Shown here: positions 26,951 through 36,447 of the stretch, piece by piece | How positions within the stretch are numbered: the first letter of the stretch is position 1 | Layout: the number at the start of each line of letters is the position of its first letter | DNA from: an uncultured Sporosarcina sp. | GTDB taxonomy: Bacteria; Bacillota; Bacilli; Bacillales_A; Planococcaceae | Assembly (NCBI GenBank): GCA_948469885.1 | Contig: CAOKMT010000008.1 | Span: 26,988 to 90,987, forward strand | Direction of reading: 5' to 3' | Length of the DNA stretch: 64,000 bases | Translations under genes and position numbers: made by a program | The notes under the pieces: model-generated | Told to the model about the DNA's origin: nothing | Seen by the model: only the letters and a program-made list of their open reading frames with translations | Database searches by the model: none

Positions 26951-27234
26951 CCATCTTCAACTCCATTCTCTCTTACAATCAACACGAATGTTTAAGTAGC
27001 ACATATCTCTTTCAATAATGGAAACGTTAGTTCCCTATATTATCGCATGAACAACTTGCGGATATCAAGCTGGAAGAGGGAGCAAAGGAGACGCTAAATG
27101 GAAAGATGATAAGAAAGGGAACATCTCGTTTGTATAATCTTTTTCTGTTGGTAATCAGTTCTGTTATAAAGACCGTGGACCTTTTCAGAGAATATCCTTC
27201 ATTTAATTGATATAGGTTGTAAAAAACCTTCCGT

Positions 27235-27287
27235 TTGACAATTAGCCGACAAAATAATACTCTATATATGAACATATGCTCATATAT
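27235..27287 (+). promoter_or_regulatory. CzrA operator and promoter
   Basis: ATATATGA and TCATATAT (27264-27271 and 27280-27287) form a perfect inverted repeat with an eight-base centre. This is the ArsR/SmtB type of site, related to TGAACA-type half-sites. TTGACA at 27235-27240 with a 17-base spacer to TACTCT (27258-27263) places the operator at the -10/+1 region. Confidence 0.7.
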
Positions 27288-27320
27288 ACATGTAATGGCG
27301 TAAGAAGGGAGGACACGTAT

Positions 27321-27656
27321 ATGAAAGAGGAACAGCAACATGAAGAAATATTCGTGGAAGGAACGTCACACTTAGACGAGGAAACATTATTCGTCGTTTC
27401 GCAAACATTCAAGGCGTTGAGCGATCAAACGCGCATTCGCATATTGAATTTGTTGTGTACGGAAGAACATTCTGTTAACGAGATTGCGGAAACATTGGGG
27501 TTAAGCCAATCGAGCGTTTCCCATCAATTGCGGTTCTTGAAAAATTTACGGTTGGTTAAATTCAGGAGAGAAGGGACAACGTTGTACTATTCAGAAGATG
27601 ACCATCACGTCATGAACCTATTGAAACAAGCGATTAAACACGCGACACATCATTAA
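27321..27656 (+). CDS. czrA: ArsR/SmtB zinc-responsive repressor CzrA
   Basis: 111 residues. Winged-helix core with [14 protein letters not shown] and recognition helix [15 protein letters not shown]. The C-terminal helix carries the alpha-5 metal site pattern Asp-X-His...His-X-X-His ([19 protein letters not shown]), as in S. aureus CzrA, which senses Zn/Co. Start at MKEEQQHEE behind GGGAGG; the frame is open 15 codons upstream across the operator. Forms an operon with czcD and should repress it. Confidence 0.9.
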   Translation: MKEEQQHEEIFVEGTSHLDEETLFVVSQTFKALSDQTRIRILNLLCTEEHSVNEIAETLGLSQSSVSHQLRFLKNLRLVKFRREGTTLYYSEDDHHVMNLLKQAIKHATHH

Positions 27657-27674
27657 GGGAAAGAGGGATTTTAA

Positions 27675-28619
27675 ATGGGGCATGATCATGGGCACGACCA
27701 CACACATGGTGCCAATAAAAAAGTGTTGTTGATTTCGTTTCTAATCATCGCATCGTATATGATCGTTGAAGCGGTCGGTGGATTTTTGACAAATAGTCTT
27801 GCGCTTTTGGCGGATGCAGGCCACATGTTAAGTGACGCGATATCTTTAGGGATTGCTTTACTGGCGTTTACATTAGGGGAGAAAGTGGCAAGCCATAGCA
27901 AAACATTCGGCTATAAACGTTTTGAAATTTTAGCCGCTGTTTTGAATGGCGCCACATTGATCCTCATCTCGTTATATATTTTTTATGAAGCGATTAAACG
28001 CTTTGCGAATCCTCCGGAAGTTGCGACAACCGGGATGCTCATCGTCAGTACAATCGGGTTGCTCGTCAACATTTTAGTTGCCTGGATTATGTTGCGCGGG
28101 GCGGACGTGGAAGAGAATTTGAATATGCGCGGAGCATATCTCCATGTCATTAGCGATATGCTCGGCTCTATCGGTGCGATTGCTGCTGCCTTACTGATGA
28201 TGTTCTTCGGTTGGGGATGGGCAGATCCACTTGCTAGTGTCATTGTTGCTGCGCTCGTTTTACGTAGTGGTTATTACGTTTCCAAATCAGGACTTCATGT
28301 GCTGATGGAAGGTGCGCCGGAAAATGTGGATGTGCCTGATGTCATCGAAACGATTCAAAATTCACCAGGAATACAGAGTATGCATGATTTACATGTCTGG
28401 TCCATCACGAGTGGATTGAACGCACTTTCATGCCATGTTGTCGTAGACGCGCAAATGACTATCGGAGAAAGTGAAAAGCTGTTAGCTCGGATTGAACACG
28501 ATCTTCAGCATAAAAACGTCCATCATGTGACGATCCAGATGGAGACGACCGCACACCAACATGCGGATTCAATATTATGCCAAGTGAAGGCGGAACCATC
28601 AGATCATCATCACCACTAA
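27675..28619 (+). CDS. czcD: Cation diffusion facilitator (Zn/Co/Cd efflux)
   Basis: 314 residues, six membrane helices and a cytoplasmic C-terminal domain. N-terminal His-rich motif (GHDHGHDHTHG) and C-terminal HHHH; metal-site LLADAGHMLSDAISLG in helix 2 and HVISDMLGSIGAI in helix 5. Exports Zn, Co or Cd in exchange for protons or potassium. Co-transcribed with czrA (18-base gap). Confidence 0.95.
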   Translation: MGHDHGHDHTHGANKKVLLISFLIIASYMIVEAVGGFLTNSLALLADAGHMLSDAISLGIALLAFTLGEKVASHSKTFGYKRFEILAAVLNGATLILISLYIFYEAIKRFANPPEVATTGMLIVSTIGLLVNILVAWIMLRGADVEENLNMRGAYLHVISDMLGSIGAIAAALLMMFFGWGWADPLASVIVAALVLRSGYYVSKSGLHVLMEGAPENVDVPDVIETIQNSPGIQSMHDLHVWSITSGLNALSCHVVVDAQMTIGESEKLLARIEHDLQHKNVHHVTIQMETTAHQHADSILCQVKAEPSDHHHH

Positions 28620-28662
28620 GGTAGAAGGAAAACTTTCGATTCAATTAACGAAAATAAAATCA

Positions 28663-28749
28663 TTTACATACCTTACAGGGGTATGCTATCATGAAATTGT
28701 AAATGACGTCTCGTTATTTTTTTAATGAAAATATACCCCTTTAGGGTAT
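28663..28749 (+). promoter_or_regulatory. Promoter with two CsoR-like operators
   Basis: ATACCTTACAGGGGTAT (28668-28684) and ATACCCCTTTAGGGTAT (28733-28749) are both inverted repeats of ATACC/GGTAT with the G-rich centre of known CsoR sites. The first overlaps TTTACA-N18-TATCAT (28663-28692). They precede the CopZ-like gene at 28766. Confidence 0.7.
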
Positions 28750-28765
28750 GGGAAGGAGGATGGAA

Positions 28766-29014
28766 ATGCAAAAAGAGATAGTAGCGGTTGAAGGCATGAC
28801 TTGTGAGAGCTGTGTCAATAAGATCAAAAAAAGTGTCGCATGCATAGAAGGTGTAGAAGTAGTCGATTTTGATTTAAATAAAGGTTCGATTGAAGTGGCT
28901 TTCGATGAAACCAAAACAACTTTGGCAGAACTAAAAACTGCCGTCCGAGCATCGGGATATGGAATCATTGAGGAGAAAAAGAAATCAAGCTGTTCATGTT
29001 GCAATTCTGACTGA
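28766..29014 (+). CDS. CopZ-like heavy-metal-associated protein with Cys-rich tail
   Basis: 82 residues. A single HMA domain with metal site GMTCESC (about residues 9-15), then a charged tail EEKKKSSCSCCNSD. The three tail cysteines are absent from the standard CopZ encoded at 29825, so it could hold a second Cu(I) site or a redox pair. Start chosen behind AGGAGG; a few extra codons are open upstream. Preceded by two CsoR-like operators. Confidence 0.85.
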   Translation: MQKEIVAVEGMTCESCVNKIKKSVACIEGVEVVDFDLNKGSIEVAFDETKTTLAELKTAVRASGYGIIEEKKKSSCSCCNSD

Positions 29015-29110
29015 CTATTTTAGACAAATTCTACTTAAGCTCATTGAAGTAAAGACAGACGGTTATAATTAAGTCGATTATGTTCAAGCTATAACGAGGA
29101 GTGGTGAGAT

Positions 29111-29386
29111 ATGAAAGTTGTTTCATTAGAACTCTACACAAGACCAACTTGCTCAGATTGCCAAGATGCGAAAGCGTTTCTCACTAAACATGGGATCTCC
29201 TACACCGAGTACGACTTATCAGAACAACCGGACAAAGAGAATAAATTAATCAAAGTATCAGGTGCAAGAATCGTTCCCGCATTTGTCTTTAAAGACAAGT
29301 CGCCTGTCGGTTTTCTTCGTAAGCCGACAGTGCTGATCGGCTTCGCACAAAACTATGATGAAATCATTGACCTGCTTGCGCTATGA
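29111..29386 (+). CDS. Glutaredoxin-family protein
   Basis: 91 residues. Thioredoxin fold with N-terminal active site TRPTCSDCQDAKAF (CxxC) and the cis-proline region GARIVPAF. GAGGAG precedes the ATG after about eight bases. Lies within the copper gene series, between two genes with CsoR-like operators, so a role in reducing copper-chaperone cysteines is plausible (inference). No operator is evident directly upstream; it may be read from the preceding gene. Confidence 0.82.
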   Translation: MKVVSLELYTRPTCSDCQDAKAFLTKHGISYTEYDLSEQPDKENKLIKVSGARIVPAFVFKDKSPVGFLRKPTVLIGFAQNYDEIIDLLAL

Positions 29387-29405
29387 CCTGCGCGCACCAC
29401 GCATA

Positions 29406-29452
29406 TTGACTTTGTATGTCGAACATCTTACAATAGGGGTACGGGGTATAAA
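29406..29452 (+). promoter_or_regulatory. csoR promoter with CsoR-like half-sites
   Basis: TTGACT (29406-29411), 17-base spacer, TACAAT (29429-29434), followed directly by AGGGGTACGGGGTATA, two G-rich half-sites as in CsoR operators. Suggests autoregulation. Confidence 0.6.
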
Positions 29453-29473
29453 GTTGAAGGAAGGGTGATGAGC

Positions 29474-29752
29474 ATGTCAAAGTCGACAGTGCAGCCGAAC
29501 AAACAACAACTTTTGAATCGATTGAAGCGTATTGAAGGGCAAGTGCGAGGGGTTCATCAAATGATTGAGAATGATCGTTATTGTGTCGATGTCTTACATC
29601 AGATCAGTGCGATTCAATCCGCGATGAATAAAGTTTCTTTAGCTTTACTTGAAGACCATACGCATCATTGTGTCGTTAAGGCGATTAAAGAAGAAAATGG
29701 TGACGAAGCGATTCGAGAGCTGATGAGTGTTATGAAAACAATGACAAAATAA
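29474..29752 (+). CDS. csoR: Copper-sensing transcriptional repressor CsoR
   Basis: 92 residues, all-helical DUF156 family. Copper ligand pattern Cys...His-X-X-X-Cys is visible: RYCVDVLHQI and EDHTHHCV. N-terminal RLKRIEGQVRGVHQMIEND is the family signature. Cu(I) binding releases it from GC-rich ATACCC-type operators, several of which occur around this gene. ATG 29474 chosen for spacing from AAGGGTG; GTG 29465 and ATG 29468 are alternatives. Confidence 0.93.
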   Translation: MSKSTVQPNKQQLLNRLKRIEGQVRGVHQMIENDRYCVDVLHQISAIQSAMNKVSLALLEDHTHHCVVKAIKEENGDEAIRELMSVMKTMTK

Positions 29753-29765
29753 AAATGTTATGAAG

Positions 29766-29782
29766 ATACCTATTTGGGGTAT
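29766..29782 (+). promoter_or_regulatory. CsoR-like operator upstream of copZ
   Basis: ATACCTATTTGGGGTAT, an ATACC/GGTAT inverted repeat, 43 bases before copZ; followed by TATATTATAA, a possible -10. Confidence 0.65.
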
Positions 29783-29824
29783 GAGTATATTATAAATGTT
29801 TATTTAAATAGGAGGCGTTAAGAG

Positions 29825-30031
29825 ATGAAAGAAGTTTTAAAAGTTGAAGGGATGTCATGTAATCATTGCGTGAACTCGATCGAAACGAGTGTCGGGGAAC
29901 TGGATGGCGTATCAACTGTAAAAGTGGACTTGGACAAAGGGGATGTAGCGGTGGAGTTTGACGAAGCGAAAACGACGCTTGCCAACATTAAAGAAACAAT
30001 TGAGGATCAAGGATACGACGTGAATGCATAA
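29825..30031 (+). CDS. copZ: Copper chaperone CopZ
   Basis: 68 residues, one HMA ferredoxin-like domain with GMSCNHC at about residues 9-15 and YDV near the end. Carries Cu(I) to CopA. AGGAGG in the RBS region before the ATG. Own CsoR-like operator; separate from copA by 130 bases that hold further operator-like sequence. Confidence 0.93.
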   Translation: MKEVLKVEGMSCNHCVNSIETSVGELDGVSTVKVDLDKGDVAVEFDEAKTTLANIKETIEDQGYDVNA

Positions 30032-30065
30032 AAGAGGTCAACAATAATTTCCACTTACACTACGT

Positions 30066-30150
30066 GATGGGGGTATAGGTGGGAAAACAGGATTGTACCA
30101 TAGCGGTATGATCTTTCTCTTTCAGAAAAATATACCCCCACCATGTATAG
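30066..30150 (+). promoter_or_regulatory. copA upstream region with CsoR-like sites
   Basis: GATGGGGGTATAGGT (about 30066-30080), TACCATAGCGGTATG (30096-30110) and ATACCCCCACCATGTAT (30132-30147) resemble CsoR operator pieces; the last directly precedes the RBS of copA. Which is functional cannot be told. Confidence 0.45.
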
Positions 30151-30161
30151 GAGGAAAGAAT

Positions 30162-32573
30162 ATGGCAACGACAGAAAAAACATTGCAAATTCAAGGGATG
30201 ACTTGTACGGCTTGTGCCAACCGGATCGAAAAAACACTTTCGAAAATGGAAGGCGTTGAGCGAGCAAATGTCAACTATGCCCTTGAAAGATCGACAATTG
30301 TCTACGATCCGGAAAAAACGGGTGTCAGTGATTTCGAAGAGAAGATTGAGAAACTCGGCTATCATGTCGTGCAAGAGCAAGTGAGCTTCGATGTATCCGG
30401 CATGACGTGTGCGGCATGTGCGACCAAAATCGAAAAACGGATCAATAAAATGGAAGGCGTTTCCAAAGCGACGATGAACTTCGCGCTTGAAAAGTTGGCC
30501 GTCGATTATGATCGCAAACAAGTACAACCGCAAGAAATGATGGCGGTCGTTAAGAAAATGGGCTATGAATTGATATTGGAACAAGATGATGAAAGCAAAA
30601 TAGACCATAAGGAAGCAGAGATTAAAAAACAGCAACGTAAGTTCATTTTCTCGCTCATCTTGACATTCCCGTTGTTATGGACGATGGTGGCGCATTTTGA
30701 ATTTCTGTCATTCATTTACATGCCGAATATTTTGATGAATCCTTGGTTACAACTTGCGCTCGCGACACCGGTTCAATTTATTGTAGGGGCACAATTTTAT
30801 AAAGGTGCTTACACTTCTTTACGCAATAAAAGTGCCAATATGGACGTTCTCGTCGCACTCGGTACGAGTGCCGCCTATTTTTACAGTTTATATTTATCAT
30901 TCGAATGGGTGAAAGGCGGAAAAGTGGGAGAGCCGGAGCTTTATTTTGAAGCAGCAGCAGTCATCATCACATTGATCGTGCTTGGGAAGCTGTTCGAGGT
31001 TCGTGCAAAAGGAAAGACGAGTCAAGCGATTCAAAAACTGCTCGGGTTACAAGCGAAAACAGCCCGTGTTTTGAGAGATGGCGTTGAGCAAGAAATCTCG
31101 ATAGAAGAAGTGATCACAGGGGATATCGTACTTGTCAAACCTGGAGAAAAAATTCCAGTTGACGGGGAAATTATCGAAGGGCATTCTGCTGTGGACGAAT
31201 CAATGCTTACAGGAGAAAGTATTCCAATTGATAAAGTTGCTGGAGATGCAGTTATCGGTGCGACAATCAATAAGAATGGATCTTTGCAAATAAAGGCAAC
31301 AAAAGTCGGGAAAGAAACAGCACTCGCCCAAATCGTCAAAGTCGTAGAGGAAGCGCAAGGCTCGAAAGCCGATATTCAACGATTGGCCGATAAAATATCG
31401 GGTGTTTTCGTCCCTGCTGTTGTCGGTATCGCGCTTGTCACATTTCTCATTTGGTATTTTGTGGTGGCACCAGGCGATTTCCGTTCGGCACTCGTTCCAA
31501 CGATTTCTATTTTAGTGATCGCTTGCCCCTGTGCGCTCGGTTTGGCGACGCCAACTTCGATCATGGCTGGTTCGGGAAGAGCAGCTGAAATGGGCGTCCT
31601 TTTTAAAGGCGGCGAACACTTGGAGCATACGCAGTCCATCGACACAGTCGTCTTGGATAAGACGGGTACCGTGACCAAAGGAGAGCCTGCGCTAACAAAT
31701 ATGATGACGGCGGATGGTTTTGTAGAGAAAGAAGTATTGCAACTGACAGCAACAGCTGAAAACCAATCAGAACACCCACTGGCGCAAGCAATTGTGAAAG
31801 GTGTCCAGGAAAAAGGGATTGCCTTATTGGAAGCAGACAGTTTCGAAGCGCTCCCAGGTTATGGGATTCAAGCTGTTGTGAATGGACAAGAAATTCTTGT
31901 CGGTACAAGAAAGTTGATGAATGAACAGCAAATCGACTTATTGAATTTTGAAGAAAAGATGGTGAAGCTGGAGAACGAAGGAAAAACGGCGATGCTTATT
32001 GCCATCGATGCCCGTATTGCAGGCGTTATCGCGGTTGCTGATACGGTGAAAGAAACATCGGCAGTCGCGATTTCCCGGATGCAACAACTTGGACTCGATG
32101 TCATTATGCTGACGGGGGACAATACGCGGACGGCCCAAGCGATTGCTGATGAAGTCGGCATTTCGACAGTCATTGCGGAAGTGCTCCCTGAACAGAAAAG
32201 TGAAGAGATCCAAAAACTCCAAGAAGCGGGGAAAAACGTCGCGATGGTCGGAGACGGCATTAACGACGCACCAGCATTGGCAGTGGCGAATATTGGAATG
32301 GCAGTCGGAACAGGTACGGATATCGCGATTGAAGCCGCGGACATTACGCTTATGCGCGGTGACCTAAACAGTGTCGCAGATGCGATCATTATGAGTCGAA
32401 AAACAATGCGCAACATTAAGCAAAACTTATTCTTCGCATTTTTCTACAACACGGTCGGTATTCCAATCGCAGCGCTCGGCTTGCTTGCCCCATGGGTAGC
32501 CGGCGCAGCGATGGCGTTCAGTTCAGTTTCAGTTGTATTGAACGCACTTCGATTACAACGGATGAAATTTTAA
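30162..32573 (+). CDS. copA: Copper-exporting P1B-type ATPase
   Basis: 803 residues. Two N-terminal HMA domains (GMTCTAC near residue 12, GMTCAAC near 80), membrane helices, CPC motif [13 protein letters not shown] (about 454), phosphorylation site DKTGT (about 498), SEHPLA (about 537) and GDGINDAP (about 697). Pumps Cu(I) out. Start at [10 protein letters not shown] behind AGGAGG; the longer open frame runs through the operator region. Confidence 0.97.
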   Translation: MATTEKTLQIQGMTCTACANRIEKTLSKMEGVERANVNYALERSTIVYDPEKTGVSDFEEKIEKLGYHVVQEQVSFDVSGMTCAACATKIEKRINKMEGVSKATMNFALEKLAVDYDRKQVQPQEMMAVVKKMGYELILEQDDESKIDHKEAEIKKQQRKFIFSLILTFPLLWTMVAHFEFLSFIYMPNILMNPWLQLALATPVQFIVGAQFYKGAYTSLRNKSANMDVLVALGTSAAYFYSLYLSFEWVKGGKVGEPELYFEAAAVIITLIVLGKLFEVRAKGKTSQAIQKLLGLQAKTARVLRDGVEQEISIEEVITGDIVLVKPGEKIPVDGEIIEGHSAVDESMLTGESIPIDKVAGDAVIGATINKNGSLQIKATKVGKETALAQIVKVVEEAQGSKADIQRLADKISGVFVPAVVGIALVTFLIWYFVVAPGDFRSALVPTISILVIACPCALGLATPTSIMAGSGRAAEMGVLFKGGEHLEHTQSIDTVVLDKTGTVTKGEPALTNMMTADGFVEKEVLQLTATAENQSEHPLAQAIVKGVQEKGIALLEADSFEALPGYGIQAVVNGQEILVGTRKLMNEQQIDLLNFEEKMVKLENEGKTAMLIAIDARIAGVIAVADTVKETSAVAISRMQQLGLDVIMLTGDNTRTAQAIADEVGISTVIAEVLPEQKSEEIQKLQEAGKNVAMVGDGINDAPALAVANIGMAVGTGTDIAIEAADITLMRGDLNSVADAIIMSRKTMRNIKQNLFFAFFYNTVGIPIAALGLLAPWVAGAAMAFSSVSVVLNALRLQRMKF

Positions 32574-33109
32574 GGATTTTTGTGAAGTGGGTCATTTTCA
32601 CGCATAGAGTGGTCAATAAAGATAAAGCGTCGGTCGTAAAATGAAAGTCGAGCATCCATATTTTTGCGAGTCGTTTTAGTTGGGCACGAATGACCTGCGT
32701 GAAAAATAGACAGTTTTACTAGTAATAAAATTTGAGAAAGGGGGCCATCGTGCCTCCTTTTTACATACCAATTTATATAGGAGGATGGGATTCTAGTAAT
32801 TTTCATTCTTAGGGTGCTTGTCCTAAAGAACTCTTTGCTTTGCTCCTAGATTATGGTATCTTTAAATCAGAAGCTTTCGGGATATGGACGAAAAGGACTA
32901 GGGATTTTGGGGTTAAAATTGTCGGAATCATCCGAAGTGAGTGAACAAACAGAATGGGTGGATGTGTTAGGAGATTTGGGGAATCTCTATTCATTTTCAC
33001 GCTAACTCTCGATTTTCTTTTAGGTACTTATGACTCTTTCCATAGGTTCGAAGTCCATCGAAATGCAACCGACAAGCGTTTTTATTATTGATTACGAGGG
33101 GGAAATGGT
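32574..33109. other. Intergenic region with one terminator
   Basis: A hairpin AAAGGGGGC/GCCTCCTTT with T run (32737-32763) is the probable copA terminator, 165 bases after the stop. A 50-codon frame (32853-33005) has no RBS. Nothing else is recognisable; in particular I see no T-box or riboswitch before the amino acid transporter. Confidence 0.5.
32737..32763 (+). terminator. Probable copA terminator
   Basis: Nine-pair stem with one G-U pair, six-base loop, five T in the tail. Confidence 0.65.
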
Positions 33110-33985
33110 ATGAGAAAAACAATGTTATGGATTTTACTCGTTTTTGGGTTCGCTTTTATTTTAGCGGCATGTGGTGCAGAGGAGAAGCCTTCTGCGGGAG
33201 ACGATTCTTCTTCAGGCACTGATTCAGATGTGGAAACAGATGCAGACACGGATGCGGAGAAAGTGGTTGTGCAAGTTGGAACAAGTCCGACGTATCCACC
33301 GTTTGAATCAGAAGAACAAGGGGAGCTCGTCGGTTTTGATATCGCTTTAATTGAAAAAATTGCAGAAATCGAAGACTTTGAGGTCGAATTTTCAAATATG
33401 CAGTTCGATGGGCTAATTCCTGCGTTAAAGTCTGGCCAACTTGATGTTGTCGTCGGGGCACTTTCGATTACTGACAAACGGATGGAAAGTGTTGATTTTT
33501 CCAATGCCTATTATGAATCTGGTCTTTCCATTCTTACGAAGCCCGACGCAGGTATTTCTGGTTTTGATGATTTGAAAGGAAAACTGATCGGTGTCCAGAA
33601 AGGGACGTCTTCCTATAATTATATGGTAGCGAACGGCATTGAAGATCATGATATTAAACAATACGCTGATATTAGTACAGCTTATAACACGATGGAAAAT
33701 GGCGGGGTGGATGCTATTTTATATGATAATCCATCCAATATTAATTATCTGAATGAACAAGATACGGACGCCGAAATTATTGGAGATATTTTAGCGGGTG
33801 AATTTTACGGAATTGCAGTGAATCCAAAAAAGAAGGAGCTACTTGATAAAATCAATGACGGACTCGCAAAAATCCAAGAAAACGGCACGTACGAACAATT
33901 ATTTGATGAGTACTTAAATGGAGAAAAGAACGGATTCGTGGAAGGAGTATTAAAACCTGAAGAAGTCGTGATATCCGTCGATTAA
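33110..33985 (+). CDS. Polar amino acid ABC transporter substrate-binding lipoprotein
   Basis: 291 residues. Lipoprotein signal with lipobox LAAC (Cys about residue 21), then an acidic Ser/Asp/Thr linker and an SBP_bac_3 domain: VGTSPTYPPFESEEQGELVG, FDIALIEKIAE, and FDGLIPALKSGQLDVVVGAL. Binds a polar amino acid, identity unknown. Followed by permease and ATPase genes, but a hairpin repeat separates it from them. Confidence 0.92.
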   Translation: MRKTMLWILLVFGFAFILAACGAEEKPSAGDDSSSGTDSDVETDADTDAEKVVVQVGTSPTYPPFESEEQGELVGFDIALIEKIAEIEDFEVEFSNMQFDGLIPALKSGQLDVVVGALSITDKRMESVDFSNAYYESGLSILTKPDAGISGFDDLKGKLIGVQKGTSSYNYMVANGIEDHDIKQYADISTAYNTMENGGVDAILYDNPSNINYLNEQDTDAEIIGDILAGEFYGIAVNPKKKELLDKINDGLAKIQENGTYEQLFDEYLNGEKNGFVEGVLKPEEVVISVD

Positions 33986-34021
33986 TGTTGATTTACTCTC
34001 GTTTTACAACGAATAAAAGAA

Positions 34022-34137
34022 TAGCAATGTCCAGCGAAGGCGCTGACAATGGGGAGAGTCCCGAAGCCATAGCCATAAGCCTCTTAGCATAGCTCTATTT
34101 AATGCTTCGGAATGTCTCCCCTAGCGTCGGGCATTGT
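34022..34137. repeat. Imperfect long hairpin repeat inside the ABC operon
   Basis: Left arm pieces TGACAATG, GGGAGA and CCGAAGC recur as complements in the same order in the right arm (GCTTCGG, TCTCCCC, CATTGTCA) with a ten-base extra segment. Together they can fold as one long hairpin with a loop around 34070-34105. It looks like an extragenic palindrome; it lies between the binding-protein and permease genes. Confidence 0.55.
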
Positions 34138-34198
34138 CACGAAATCAATTGTACGAGTGATTATTCAAGGTTTTCTTTTCAGAGGGGAAGCGGTAAAG

Positions 34199-34867
34199 TT
34201 GCAAGTGGTTTTGGATAACTTTCCACAAATTATGGAAGGTCTCAAATTAACAATCTATTACTCAATCGCAGCGATTATACTAGCCGTTATATTTGGTTTG
34301 ATCACTGCTTTGATGAAACTTTCCAAATCGAAAGTTTTACGCGGCTTTGCGACCGTTTATATTGAGGTTTTCCGGTCTACACCATTATTGGTCCAATTAT
34401 TTTTTATCGTTTTCGGATTGGCCGGTGTATTGCCGGTGAACGAATGGTTTGGGCAAAGATCATACCCAATTATCGCGGCAACATTGACACTCGCGTTACA
34501 TGAAGGCGCCTATATCTCGGAAATTATTCGAGCGGGTATACTGGGCGTTGATCGGGGACAGAAAGAAGCTGCGGCAAGCATTGGTATGACTGAACTTCAA
34601 ACGATGCGACATGTTGTTTTGCCACAAGCTTTCAAACGGATGATCCCGCCGCTTGTCAATCAGTCGGCACAAACGATAAAAGATACATCTTTGTTAGCGC
34701 CAATTGGGATTATTGAAATGGTATATAGGGGACAAATCATTATTTCTTCCACTTTCGAGCCGTTTGCCATTTGGGTCGTCATCGGCATTTTGTATTTTAT
34801 CCTTATCTTTTCTATTTCCCAATTTGCCGGCTATCTCGAAAGGAGGATGCAACTTGATCAGCGTTGA
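34199..34867 (+). CDS. Polar amino acid ABC transporter permease
   Basis: About 222 residues from a TTG start; GAGGGGAAG lies ten bases upstream. An in-frame start at 34112 would fall in the hairpin repeat and add 29 unlikely residues. About five membrane helices; HisM/GlnP family with [16 protein letters not shown] and the ATPase-coupling EAA loop [24 protein letters not shown]. Overlaps the ATPase gene by 14 bases. Confidence 0.9.
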   Translation: MQVVLDNFPQIMEGLKLTIYYSIAAIILAVIFGLITALMKLSKSKVLRGFATVYIEVFRSTPLLVQLFFIVFGLAGVLPVNEWFGQRSYPIIAATLTLALHEGAYISEIIRAGILGVDRGQKEAAASIGMTELQTMRHVVLPQAFKRMIPPLVNQSAQTIKDTSLLAPIGIIEMVYRGQIIISSTFEPFAIWVVIGILYFILIFSISQFAGYLERRMQLDQR

Positions 34868-35576
34868 GAACCTTCATAAGTCGTTTGGTGAATTGGAAAT
34901 TTTAAAAGGCATTGATGTGCAAATCGCGAATCAGGAAGTTGTCGTCGTCATAGGGCCTTCAGGTAGCGGTAAAAGTACATTTCTACGCTGTTTAAACGGG
35001 CTGGAAGAAGCGACGAGTGGGCGAATCGAAATTGCCGGCATGGAACTGACATCGCCTAAAACAAGTATTCACCAATTAAGGCAGCATGTCGGTATGTGTT
35101 TTCAGCAATTTAATTTGTTCAAACATTTAACGATTATGGAGAACATTACACTCGGACCGATAAAAGTCTTGAAGAAAAGTAAAGCGGAGAGCGAAGAATT
35201 AGCCCGTACGCTTTTAAAAAAGGTCGGATTGCAAGAGAAGGAAAAAAACTATCCAGATCAACTTTCAGGCGGGCAACAACAACGGGTTGCGATTGCAAGG
35301 GCATTGGCGATGAAACCGAAAGTGATGTTATTTGACGAACCGACATCCGCACTTGATCCTGAAATGGTCGGTGAAGTTTTGAATGTCATGCGTGATCTTG
35401 CGAAGGAAGGGATGACGATGGTCGTCGTTACGCATGAAATGGGGTTTGCCCGTGAAGTAGGGAACCGGGTGCTCTTTCTGGATGGCGGCTATCTCGTCGA
35501 AGAAGGTACGCCTGCTGAGATTTTCGGCAATCCGAAAGAACAGCGGACTCAAAACTTTTTAGAAAAGGTATTATAA
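34854..35576 (+). CDS. Polar amino acid ABC transporter ATP-binding protein
   Basis: 240 residues, GlnQ/HisP type. Walker [11 protein letters not shown]-loop [11 protein letters not shown], signature LSGGQQQR, Walker [15 protein letters not shown], switch His in [13 protein letters not shown] start behind a perfect AGGAGG at seven bases; the frame is open 50 codons further up inside the permease gene. Confidence 0.95.
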   Translation: MISVENLHKSFGELEILKGIDVQIANQEVVVVIGPSGSGKSTFLRCLNGLEEATSGRIEIAGMELTSPKTSIHQLRQHVGMCFQQFNLFKHLTIMENITLGPIKVLKKSKAESEELARTLLKKVGLQEKEKNYPDQLSGGQQQRVAIARALAMKPKVMLFDEPTSALDPEMVGEVLNVMRDLAKEGMTMVVVTHEMGFAREVGNRVLFLDGGYLVEEGTPAEIFGNPKEQRTQNFLEKVL

Positions 35577-35730
35577 AATTACAGTTGAGACAATAAGTGT
35601 TTTACTGAAAGACAGAAAACCGTAATCATGGTGAAAAACAGACGAAGGAAAGCAAGATATTTTCCTTCATCTGTTCTGTTTTAGAGATATAGAACAATAA
35701 GGAATCGGGATTTTGAAGTGGGGATTTGCA

Positions 35731-36447
35731 TCATTCAACAACTTCAAAGGTTTTCAACATGTGATGAAAACGGGCACCGTGTCCTTCTGCTGCTTCTAGG
35801 AAGTACTTTTCTTGAATGATGAAGCTTCCGTTCTTTCCATTACTTATTACATAAGCATGGACGACTTCTGCGTCCCAATCCTTGCCGTTAATACCATGCA
35901 ACAAAAATCCTTCGACAGGCTCTATGACCGTTTCAATTTCCAGCGGATCAGGAAAATCATTTTGTAGCTTTTCTTCTAGTTGCTTCACTGCCACTTCAGG
36001 CGATATGTCGACAACTTGCTTAATTTCGATGGATACTTCGGGGTAATTTTCAGGCAGTGGTTCTACGGTCGTAATGAGATCTGATGCATCGCCCTCTAGC
36101 ATTTTATAGCGCGTTTCGTCCAAGTAAATGACGTAGTCTGCATGAGCGCCTTTGTGTAGATGGACGTTCGTTTTCTCTTCTTGCCCTTCAATGTTTTGAA
36201 TCGTTTCTTTTTCGGGGACGAATAAATCTTTAATATTTTTCATCATAGCTATTCCCGGATTCGTTTGTAAGCTAAATAGTAGGAAAATTGCTACCAAAGC
36301 CACAAGGAATACAATTTTTTTCTTTTTCCTTCTTTTTTCTTCGGACAAAGTAGCCTCAATTCGATGCCAAATTTCTTCTTTCATTTTCTCTTCTTCGGGA
36401 TATTTTTGCTTCAGTGCTTCTTTCATTAATTTATCGAAATCATTCAT
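35731..36447 (-). CDS. Membrane anti-sigma-like protein
   Basis: 238 residues. Cytoplasmic N-terminus (1-42, with MNDFDKLMKEALKQKYP), one membrane helix (about 44-62), then an extracytoplasmic domain of about 175 residues. It begins with ATGA overlap on the stop of a sigma-factor remnant, as expected of an anti-sigma gene. AGGAGG precedes it inside that remnant. Specific partner is probably lost, so its present role is unclear. Confidence 0.65.
   Translation of the reverse strand: MNDFDKLMKEALKQKYPEEEKMKEEIWHRIEATLSEEKRRKKKKIVFLVALVAIFLLFSLQTNPGIAMMKNIKDLFVPEKETIQNIEGQEEKTNVHLHKGAHADYVIYLDETRYKMLEGDASDLITTVEPLPENYPEVSIEIKQVVDISPEVAVKQLEEKLQNDFPDPLEIETVIEPVEGFLLHGINGKDWDAEVVHAYVISNGKNGSFIIQEKYFLEAAEGHGARFHHMLKTFEVVE

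Noticed and set aside
27027-27341. 104-codon minus-strand frame upstream of czrA
   Set aside because: It runs antisense through the czrA promoter and operator, has no RBS and looks like AT-rich shadow coding.
31868-32416. 182-codon antisense frame within copA
   Set aside because: Ser/Ala-rich antisense shadow of a highly conserved ATPase gene.
32853-33005. 50-codon plus frame MVSLNQKLSGYGRKGLGILG...
   Set aside because: Protein-like composition but no RBS and no recognisable family; too short to support.
34112-34198. Upstream start for the amino acid permease
   Set aside because: Those 29 codons fall in the hairpin repeat and do not resemble the family; TTG 34199 with GAGGGG is better.
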